Shown piece by piece: positions 25,025 through 34,133 of a stretch of DNA of 64,000 nt. The notes beneath the pieces are model-generated. The model searched no databases. It was given only the letters and a program-made list of their open reading frames with translations, and was not told the origin of the DNA. The stretch lies in assembly GCA_033064195.1 (NCBI GenBank), contig JARBJD010000235.1:1-64000 (forward strand), read 5' to 3'. This DNA comes from Blattamonas nauphoetae. Lineage: Eukaryota > Preaxostyla > Oxymonadida. The position numbers and the translations under genes were made by a program. Position 1 is the stretch's first letter. Each line of letters begins with the position of its first letter.

Positions 25025-27829
25025 ATGCCTCCCAAGCATCAATTGGGGAAAAAAATCCGCACCACACAACATAATCCTCATGCAGAACATTTTTCTTCCT
25101 CGAATTCGAACAATCGCATCCTTCATTCATCGATACCAAGCTCTCTCGAAATCAGCAAAGAATCACCACTTGATTCACCTTCAATCCCTGCCATAACTGA
25201 TGCATTCACAATAACCCCCAATGATCATCAATATATCCGAATTTCCAAACAGATTCTGCAATATGAAATGAAATTGAAGCGAATCAACGTCGAAACAATG
25301 TCGGAACGTCCGCGCCTGGGGGCTCATGGGATCGACCTTCCCACCTCCATCACGTCAGATTGGAGATTAGTCTTGCAAGATTCAATTTCACAAGATGCTC
25401 TCCAGAAAGGGTGTATCTCGCTTTTCGATCAAATTGACACTGACTTGCCTCTGTCGGAAACCGAAATGAATCATGCTGTCCGTTTCCTGGAATATGCAAC
25501 CCGTCACATCAAATATCGCGGATCACATCACGACAAACTTCTCGAAACCATCTTGCCCGAAGATGGGTATCGACCAACAGACCATTCGCCTGCTCTCCTC
25601 AAACTCGTGTGCCATCCATCAAACACCCTCCGAACTGTTGCTCTCTCCTTACTCGACGCTTCCATTTCGAAATCATTTCCAACTGAATATCGTTTTGCGG
25701 CGACAGTGGCACGCTTGTTGCCTCACCTTCTCGAAAGGCTCAAACCGCATGAAATCCCATTGAACGGAACAACATTCGAATTCCATCGCCATATCATCTC
25801 AATATTGGACAACTTTTTCAGCATATCCTTGCCAGTGTTTGTCCTCCGCTATTATGAACTCGTCTGCGTCGATCCGCACGCCAAAACCCAGATATCAGAA
25901 AAACTCGAATCGATCTTCAAACCATCCTTCGTATATCTGCGGGGTCTCGTTGATTCTCCAGTTTGTCCCACTGATATTCTCTCCGGGATCATCCTTCTGT
26001 CAGACACGAGGCAATTCCGTGAAATCGTGAAAGTTGATCTCTGTCGTACAATCTTTCCGGAAGTTCAACGCTTTTTCAGAGAAATTCGAACGGATATTGT
26101 GAAGGAATTGACTTCTATATTGGGTTTTCCTTCGACCACAGAAGTCGAACTCTGTCTCCACTATGACCACGCGGATCTCAAAACCACCGAACATTGGTTG
26201 AAGGGATTTGAATATCTGCTTTTTCGAGTGAGTGAGGGGACGCCATTCTCCGATCTGGGAACACTAGCCGTCACGCTTTTCATGTCGTATTGCCCCTCCA
26301 AATTGAAGTTGTTCTTCCATTCTGACGACAAATTTGGACTCAAAATGAAAGACAAAATCGTGTCATCGTCGCTATTGGACGTGAAGTCACTTTGGACACT
26401 CTTCACACCGACTCAACCGCAACACGCCGCAACCGTTCTCACTGCATTCAGTCAGTTCATGAATCATCAGAACAGTGTTACTGTTGAGAAGCACATTTGG
26501 AGTGATTGGTTCCCCAGCTTCATCAAAGCAGTTGATCCATCCCAACTGCCCTTCACGGGTGAATTCATCGAACTACACACAATCCTCGTGAAATTGTTGA
26601 TTGATCATCTCGCCAAGATTCAACAATATGAAGACCAGAGTGCACGTACTTGGACAGATCAACTTCGAAACGAACTGGACGAGGCGTACCGTGTCTTCTA
26701 CACCCACACGAAGGACTACGTCGTCCATCTGTCACTCCATCCATTTGCACTTGACGATCTCGAATTTGACACGATTATCGACTTTCTCCGCAATGAGTAT
26801 CTGGATGATTTCGAAAACAGCTTGAACAAGCCGTATCGAGAGGATGCGAGGAAAGCAATGGATGTATCATCTCTCGCTTCATCCTCTCCACCCTTCATCC
26901 TCACATCTCAACTTGTCTGCAGTCTCCCCCACGACGAGATGTTGAATGTTGTGGACAGAATTGTTGCTCTGCTCGAAAGTGACTCGTGTTTGGATGACGA
27001 CACCATCCTTCGGATCAACGCGTTCTACAAACACCAGCTCAGTCGTGTCCATCTTCCCGACTTGTTCAGAAAAGCTGGCCGATCAACAGAACAATACATC
27101 CACGCATTTGAGTGCCTCCTCTCTTTTCCCATCGACTGTTTTGATCAATCACCAATCAAACATCTCCTCACCACTCGATGGGTCAATCGACCAACCTTGG
27201 ACAGATGGGACGATGTTTGTTTCGAGAGGGTTGGAATTGTGAAGCGACTGATCAGCCAGAACAATCTCCCAATCACCGTTGACTCAAATCCACTCAACGA
27301 ACTCCTTTTTCGTTTTGTCTTCGGAATCATGCCGCATGCTCACCACTGCGCTGCTCGGCTGTGTCAGTCTCAACTCGACCGCCTGCTTGCTCCGTCCGTC
27401 GACTTTCTCTGTGAATACTTCATCCACCCGCCCAACAGCACCATCCATGAAAGTCAGGAACGCAAGAAACAGTTCGTCGATGTCTTCGAATTTTGTGATC
27501 AGCGTGTGATTGCTCAATGTTTGAACAGAACTGGGTTCTTCTCTCGTTTTGTGGCCGCCATGTTCGACCACAATTGCAGTGGAACCGTCTCGTGTTTCAA
27601 AACGATCATCAACTGTGTAGCAATCCCAGAACTTGTCAGCATCAAGAAACGAAAGTCGATTCTAAACACCATCCCCAACTTTCTGGAAGAAGGATTGCAG
27701 GACGCGTTGGAGTTCCTCTTCGTGAAGAACTGTGTCGCCTCGGACAACAACAGAGACGTCGCAGGACAAATGTTGACATGCTGTGGAGCGAACATCGACC
27801 ATCTGCGTGGATGGGTTGCGATTTTTTGA
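25025..27829 (+). CDS. Array copy 4, helical-repeat protein, intact
   Basis: A 934-residue member with all family blocks. The stop codon used by most copies (GGA-TAG) is GGA-TGG here, so the protein gains W-V-A-I-F and ends at the next TGA; an in-frame TGA at this distance also exists in copies 1, 2, 6 and 7. Region 120-280 resembles copies 2, 5 and 6 (FDQIDTDLPLSETEMNHAVR), while the leader matches copy 3. Function unknown, probably cytosolic. Confidence 0.8.
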   Translation: MPPKHQLGKKIRTTQHNPHAEHFSSSNSNNRILHSSIPSSLEISKESPLDSPSIPAITDAFTITPNDHQYIRISKQILQYEMKLKRINVETMSERPRLGAHGIDLPTSITSDWRLVLQDSISQDALQKGCISLFDQIDTDLPLSETEMNHAVRFLEYATRHIKYRGSHHDKLLETILPEDGYRPTDHSPALLKLVCHPSNTLRTVALSLLDASISKSFPTEYRFAATVARLLPHLLERLKPHEIPLNGTTFEFHRHIISILDNFFSISLPVFVLRYYELVCVDPHAKTQISEKLESIFKPSFVYLRGLVDSPVCPTDILSGIILLSDTRQFREIVKVDLCRTIFPEVQRFFREIRTDIVKELTSILGFPSTTEVELCLHYDHADLKTTEHWLKGFEYLLFRVSEGTPFSDLGTLAVTLFMSYCPSKLKLFFHSDDKFGLKMKDKIVSSSLLDVKSLWTLFTPTQPQHAATVLTAFSQFMNHQNSVTVEKHIWSDWFPSFIKAVDPSQLPFTGEFIELHTILVKLLIDHLAKIQQYEDQSARTWTDQLRNELDEAYRVFYTHTKDYVVHLSLHPFALDDLEFDTIIDFLRNEYLDDFENSLNKPYREDARKAMDVSSLASSSPPFILTSQLVCSLPHDEMLNVVDRIVALLESDSCLDDDTILRINAFYKHQLSRVHLPDLFRKAGRSTEQYIHAFECLLSFPIDCFDQSPIKHLLTTRWVNRPTLDRWDDVCFERVGIVKRLISQNNLPITVDSNPLNELLFRFVFGIMPHAHHCAARLCQSQLDRLLAPSVDFLCEYFIHPPNSTIHESQERKKQFVDVFEFCDQRVIAQCLNRTGFFSRFVAAMFDHNCSGTVSCFKTIINCVAIPELVSIKKRKSILNTIPNFLEEGLQDALEFLFVKNCVASDNNRDVAGQMLTCCGANIDHLRGWVAIF

Positions 27830-28094
27830 TGCTGTGCACTCGCAGTCATGTGTAATCGATCAAAATTGACGATTTCGACACATTCTGTTCAATCACCGTT
27901 TCATTTCATTGATTATTATCATCTCATCGAAGGAATCACAAATATCACTCGTTTTCAATTCTTCTTCAACATTCATCTCCTTAATTGATTCTTTGTCGTT
28001 CTGTGGGACTTTTCAGAGTTATTATGAGGGACTGACGCAAGAGGTGAGACGGTTGTTCTTCGGTTGAGGGAAAAAGGGGTCAGATCGTTCTCCA

Positions 28095-30881
28095 ATGCCT
28101 CCCAAGCATCAATTGGGGAAAAATCGCCTCACCACACAATATCCTCCTCATGCAGAACGGATTTCTTCTTCGATGTCGGACAATCACATCGTAAATTCAC
28201 CGATTACGAACTCCAACGAAATCAGCAGCGAATCACCACTTGATTCAGATTTACTTCCTGCCCCAACTGATCTACTCACAATAACCCTCAATGATCGGCA
28301 ATATACCCAAATTTCAAAACAGATTCTTAAATATGAAATGAAATTGAAGCGAATCAACATCGAAACAATGTTAGAACATACGCGCCTGGGGGCTCATGAG
28401 ATCACTCTTCCCACCTCCACAATGTCAGATTGGAGATTGGTGCTTCAGGATTCGATCACCTCAAAAGAACTCCGGAGCGGCTGTATCTCGCTCCTCGATC
28501 AGATTGACACTGATTTGCCCCTGTCGGAAACCGAAATGAAACATGTTGTCCGTTTTCTGGAATATTCAAGTATCCACGTCGAATATCGCGGATACCCATA
28601 CAACCAACTCCTCGAAACCATCTTGTCTGAAGATATGTATTTCCACACAAACCACACGTCTGCTCTTATCAAACTAGTTTGTCATCCGTCAGAGACTCTC
28701 CAAACGGCTGCTCTCTCCTTCCTTGACGCTTCCATTTGGAATTCATTTCCACGCGACGTTCATTTTGCTGCGGCTGTGACGCGTTTGTTGCCTCGACTTC
28801 TCGAAAGGCTCAAACCACATGAAATCCCATTGAACGGAATGACAATCAAATTTCATCGCCATCTCATATCGATCTTGGACACTTTTTTCAGCGTATCCTC
28901 CCCAGCGGAAGTCCGCCACTGTCTCGAAAACGGAGGATACGCTTCGCCAGCCGAAATCCACCAATCTTTACGACTCGAAGCGATTTTCAACCCATCCTTC
29001 GTATATTTGCGTTCACTCATTGCTCATCCAGTTTCTCCCACTGATACTCACTCTGGGTTCATGCTTCTTTCGACGATGAGGCAATTCATTGAAATTGTGC
29101 TATACAGTAATCCTCATACAATTTTTCCAGAAGTTCAACACTTTTTCGGAGAAATTCGAAAACTTATTGTGGAAGAATTGGCTAAACAATTAGATCTTTC
29201 AACGGCCGATAAAGCCGCTCTTTGTCTTCGCTCAGACTCGAGCAATCCTCAAAAAGCTGAACTATGGTTGAAGGGATTTGAATATCTGCTTGATCGAGTG
29301 AGTGAGCGGACACAATTCTCCGATCTGGGAATGCTGGCCGTCGCGCTCTTCCTGTCGAATCGTCCCTCTGATTTGAGGCTTTTCTTCAATTCCGACGACG
29401 AATTTGGACTAAAAATGAACGATACAATCATATCATCGACGAAGTTCGATACTCAGTCACTCTGGACGCTCTTATCACCGACACAACCGCAGCACGCCAC
29501 AACCGTTCTCGATGCATTCAATCGTTTCATGAATCATCAGGACAGTATGACAGATGAGAAACACATTTGGAGCAGCTGGTTCCCCAGCTTCGTCAACGCG
29601 ATTGATCTGTCCAAACTGCCATTCACTGCTGACTTCATCCGATTCCACAAGCAACTCATCGGAATGCTACGTAATCATTTCTCCAAGATTCGACAATCTG
29701 CAAACCCGAGGAAGCCTGAATGGAAAGATGAACTCCGAGGGGAAGTGGACGATGCATACCGCGCGTTCTACACACACACGAAGGAATATGTGGTCCATCT
29801 GTCACTCCATCCATTTGCATTGGACAATGAACGATCTGACAGGATTCTCGACTTTCTCCGCAAATCATATCTACGGGATTTCGAAGATAGCTTGAACAAG
29901 CCGTATCGAGAGGATGTGAAAAACGCCATGGACGAAGTTGCCCGCACCTCAGCGTCTCCACCCTTCATCCTCATATCTGAACTTGTCTGCCGTCTCACTG
30001 ACGACGAGATCATCGACATCGTCGACAGAATTGTTGCTCTGCTCAAAAGCGAATCTCCTTTAGATGACGACACCATCCTTCGGATCTGCGCGTTCCACGA
30101 ACACCAGCTCAGTCACATCTATCTGCCAGACTTGTTCAGAAAAGCAGGCCGATCAACAGAACAGTTCTTCCACGCATTTGAATGTCTCCTCTCCCTCCCC
30201 ATCGATCATTTTGATCGATCACCAATCAATTCTCTCCTCACCACTCAATGGATCGACAAACCAACATTGGATGAGTGGGACGATGTGGATTTCGAGAGGG
30301 TTGGAGTTGTGAAGCGAATGATCAGCCAGAACAGTCTCTCAGTCGCCTCCAAATCGAAGGCATTCATCACCCTCATTGTTGATTATATCATCGGAAGACT
30401 GCCACAAATTCACCACTGCGCTGCTCGCCTACGTCAGGGACCGTTCAACCGCCTGCTTGCTCCTTCCATCGACTTTCTCTGCCAATTCTTCATCCACCCA
30501 CCCAACAGCACCTTTCGAGAAAGTGACCAACGCATGGAACAGTTCGTTGGTGTCTGCAAGTTGTGTGATCAGAGTGTGATTGCCCAGTGTTTCAGCAGGA
30601 CTGGATTCTTCTCTCGCTTTGTGACTGGATTGTTCGACGACAATTGCAGAGGAACCGTCTCGTGTTTCAAAACGATCATCAACTGTGAATCCTCTCCTGA
30701 TATCAGCATCGAAGATATCATCGCGATTCAAGGAAGAATCTCGAACTTTGTGGAAGAAGGATTGCTGGACGCGTTGGAATTCCTCATCATGAAGCAACGT
30801 TTCAATTCGTTCACCGCCCGTGACATCGCATCAAAAATGATGAAATTCTGTGGAGCAAACTTCAAAGGTCTGCGTGGATAG
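28095..30881 (+). CDS. Array copy 5, helical-repeat protein, intact
   Basis: A 928-residue member ending GLRG-TAG. All family blocks are present, including FPSFVNAIDLSKLPFTADF, VVHLSLHPFALDNERSD and LFRKAGRSTEQFFHAFECLL. Its C-terminal cassette (GTVSCFKTIINCESSPDISI) is near-identical to copy 2, whereas the middle is closest to copy 7 (SIWNSFPRDVHFA and SDSSNPQKAELWLKGFEYLL). Unknown function, no targeting signals. Confidence 0.8.
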   Translation: MPPKHQLGKNRLTTQYPPHAERISSSMSDNHIVNSPITNSNEISSESPLDSDLLPAPTDLLTITLNDRQYTQISKQILKYEMKLKRINIETMLEHTRLGAHEITLPTSTMSDWRLVLQDSITSKELRSGCISLLDQIDTDLPLSETEMKHVVRFLEYSSIHVEYRGYPYNQLLETILSEDMYFHTNHTSALIKLVCHPSETLQTAALSFLDASIWNSFPRDVHFAAAVTRLLPRLLERLKPHEIPLNGMTIKFHRHLISILDTFFSVSSPAEVRHCLENGGYASPAEIHQSLRLEAIFNPSFVYLRSLIAHPVSPTDTHSGFMLLSTMRQFIEIVLYSNPHTIFPEVQHFFGEIRKLIVEELAKQLDLSTADKAALCLRSDSSNPQKAELWLKGFEYLLDRVSERTQFSDLGMLAVALFLSNRPSDLRLFFNSDDEFGLKMNDTIISSTKFDTQSLWTLLSPTQPQHATTVLDAFNRFMNHQDSMTDEKHIWSSWFPSFVNAIDLSKLPFTADFIRFHKQLIGMLRNHFSKIRQSANPRKPEWKDELRGEVDDAYRAFYTHTKEYVVHLSLHPFALDNERSDRILDFLRKSYLRDFEDSLNKPYREDVKNAMDEVARTSASPPFILISELVCRLTDDEIIDIVDRIVALLKSESPLDDDTILRICAFHEHQLSHIYLPDLFRKAGRSTEQFFHAFECLLSLPIDHFDRSPINSLLTTQWIDKPTLDEWDDVDFERVGVVKRMISQNSLSVASKSKAFITLIVDYIIGRLPQIHHCAARLRQGPFNRLLAPSIDFLCQFFIHPPNSTFRESDQRMEQFVGVCKLCDQSVIAQCFSRTGFFSRFVTGLFDDNCRGTVSCFKTIINCESSPDISIEDIIAIQGRISNFVEEGLLDALEFLIMKQRFNSFTARDIASKMMKFCGANFKGLRG

Positions 30882-31110
30882 GAAGCGAGTCATTGGTAAA
30901 GCGTACTCACATTCTTGTGTTCAATCTCCATCTCATTTCATTGATTGTTCTCATCTCATCAAAAGTATCATTTTACTCTTCTATTTCTGAAACAGTTTCA
31001 CATGTTTTTGAGAACGTCGACATAAACCTCAAAATAGAACACAATGTCAGAGGAAGCTATTCAGAGTCGACTTGAGACTTCGAGGGACAATGGGGTCAGA
31101 TCTTTCTTCA

Positions 31111-31541
31111 ATGCCTCCCAAGCATCAATTGGGGAAAAACATCCGCACCACACAACATTCTCATCTAATAAAACGGATTGGTTCTTCGACTTCGGATAAT
31201 CACATCGTTCATTCACTGATTCCAAGCTCACTCCAAATCAGCAACGAATCACCACTTGATTCACATCCAATCCCTGCCACAACTGATGCTCTCGCAATAA
31301 CCCCCAATGATCATCAATATATCCTTATTTCAAAGCAGATTCTGCAATATGAAATGAAATTGAAACGAATCAATATCGAAACAATGTCGGAACAATCACA
31401 TCAAGAGAATGGCGCGATCACTCTTCCCACCTCCACAATGTCAGATTGGAGATTGGTGCTTCAAGATTCGATAACGACTGAAGCTCTCCTGAAAGGCTGT
31501 ATCTCGCTCTTCGATCAGATTGACACTCACTTGCCCCTGTC
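31111..31541. repeat. 431-nt tract identical to 34134-34564
   Basis: By eye the two tracts match base for base without indels, starting at the ATG and stopping at CTGTCGGAAACC versus CTGTCACAAGCC. Flanks on both sides diverge. This is the footprint of gene conversion or very recent exchange between copies 6 and 7. Confidence 0.85.
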
Positions 31542-33938
31542 GGAAACCGAAATGAATCATGTTGTCCGTTTCCTGGAATATGCCACCCTTCACAACCAAT
31601 ATCGCAGATTCCCTCACTGCAAGGTACTCGAAACCATATTATTTAACGAAGAGTATCGGAAAAGAAACGTTCCGTCTGCACTCCTCAAACTCGTCTGTAA
31701 TCCATCAAACATGCTCCAAACTGTTGCTCTCACCTTCCTCGACGCCTCCATTTCGAAATCATTTCCATGTGAATCTCATTACGCGACGGCTGTGACGCGT
31801 TTGTTGCCCCAACTTCTCGAAAGGCTCAAACCACACGAAATCCCATTGAACGGGACAACAATCAAATTCCACCGCCATCTCATATCGATCTTGGACCATT
31901 TTTTCAGCATTTCCTCGACACAGGACCTCAGCCGCTGTCTCCAAATTCAAGGATGCCATTCACACGCCAAAACCCTCCAATCTGAAACAATCGGAGCAAT
32001 TTTCAAACCATCCTTCGTATATTTGCGGTCTCTCATTGCTCATCCAGTTTGTCCACTGATACTCACTCTGGGCTCATTCTTGTGTCGAACTTGAAACAAT
32101 TCCGTGAAATAGTGCTGAACCGTATTCCTCATACAATTTTTCTGGAAGTTCAACGCTTTTTCGGAGAAATTCGAAAAGATATTGTGAAAGAACTTGCTTC
32201 GCTGTTGGGTCTCCCATCAACCGATGAAGCCGACCTCTGCCTCCACTATGACCAGACGGATCCCCAAACCACCGAACCCTGGTTGAAGGGATTTGAATGT
32301 CTGCTTGGTCGAGTGAGCGAGGGGACACAATTCTCCGATTTGGAAACGCTGGCTGTCACGCTCTTCCTGTCAAATCGCCCCTCTGATTTGAAGTTGTTCT
32401 TCGATTCCGACGACAAATTTGGATTCAAAATGAAAGACACAATCGTGTCCTCGTCGAAATTGAAAGTAAAGACTCTCTGAAAACTCTTCACTCCGACTCG
32501 ACCACACCACGCCACAATCCTTTTCACAACATTCCGAAACTTCATGGATCGTCAGGACTGTGCGACTATTCTGAATCACGTTTGGAGTGGCTGGTTCCCC
32601 AGCTTCGTCAAAGCTGTTGATCCGTCCAAACTGCCATTCTCTGCTGACTTCATCACATTCCACTCACGACTCATCGAAATGTTGCGTGAACACTTCACCA
32701 AGATTCGACAATCTGAAAACGCGAGGAAGCCTGAATGGACCGATCAATTACGAAGCGAACTGGAAGAGACATACCACGCGTTCTACGCACACACGAAGGA
32801 TTAAGTCGTCCATCTGTCACTCCATCCATTTGCATTGGACAATTCGCGATCTGACGAGATTATCGACTATCTCAGGTCATTGTATCTTCGTCCTCTTAAT
32901 CGCAGAATGTATCAGTTTAATCCTGAAGAAAGCTTGAACAAGCCGTATCGAGAGGATGCGAGGAAAGCGATGGACGAAGTTGCTCTCTCATCATCGTCTC
33001 CGCCCTTCATCCTCACATCTCATCTTGTCTGTCCTCTCACCGACAACGAGATCATCGACATCGTCGACAGAATTGTTGCTCTGCTCAAAAGCGACTCTCC
33101 TTTGGATGACGACACCATCCTTCGGATCTGCGCGTTCCACAAACACCAGCTCAGTCGCGTCCATCTTCCCGACTTGTTCAGACAAGCAGGCCGATCAACA
33201 GAACAATACTTGCACGCATTTGAATGCCTCCTCTCTCTCCCCATCGATTATCTTGATCGATCACCAATTAACCATCTCCTCACGACTGGATGGAACGAAA
33301 AGCCAACAATGGACGAGTGGGACGATGTTGATTTCGAGAGGGTCGGAATTGTGAAGCGACTGATCAACCAGAAAAATCTCCCAATCGCCAAGGACTCGAC
33401 AGCATTCATCCAACTTCTTCTTCCTTTTATCTTTGGAATCATGCCACGTGCTCACCTCTGCGCTGCACGACTGTGTCAATCACAACTCGACCGCCTGCTT
33501 GCTCCGTCCGTCGACTTCCTCTGCCAATTCTACATCCACCCGCCCAACAGCACCATCCATGAAAATGAGGAACGCAAGGAACAGTTCGTCGATATCTGTG
33601 AATTGTGTGATCAACGCGTGATTGCTCAGTGTTTCTGCAGAGCTGGATTCTTCTCTCGCTTTGTGACTGAATTGTTCGACGACAATTGCCACGAAACCCT
33701 ATCATGTTTCGACATTATCATCAAATCTTCAAAGTCTCATCAAACTGACAACGAAGGACGGAAGTCAATTCTTCACACCATCCCACACTTTGTGGAGGAA
33801 GGATTTCAGGACGCGTTGGAATTCCTCTTCGTGAAGCGCCATTTCACTTCGTACAACACCCATGCCGCAACAGAACAAATGATGACATTCTGTGGAGTGA
33901 ACTCCTACCGTCTGTGTGGATATGATGCGATTTTTTGA
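31111..33938 (+). pseudogene. Array copy 6, helical-repeat family, broken
   Basis: Three lesions against its siblings: a one-base loss near 32060 (TTTGTCC-ACTG against TTTGTCCCACTG), a TGG to TGA change at about 32478 where siblings read LW(K/T)LF, and TAT to TAA at about 32804 in HTKD-Y-VVHLS. The first 431 nt are identical to copy 7. The usual TAG stop is TAT-GAT here, so the reading extends to Y-D-A-I-F and TGA. An apparent length variation at 32880-32935 inserts several residues (PLNRRMYQFNPEE) before the SLNKPYRED block. Confidence 0.8.
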
Positions 33939-34133
33939 TACAGTGCACTTGCATTCATGTGGAATCGACCTGCTTTGACGAATTCAACACATTCTGTGTT
34001 CAATGTTCATTTCATTTCATTGATTGTTCTCACCTCATCAAAGGAATCACATATCTCTTCCATTTCTGAAACAATTTCACATATTTTTGAGAACTAGACT
34101 TGAAAGGTGACAATGGGGTTCGATCGTTCATCA

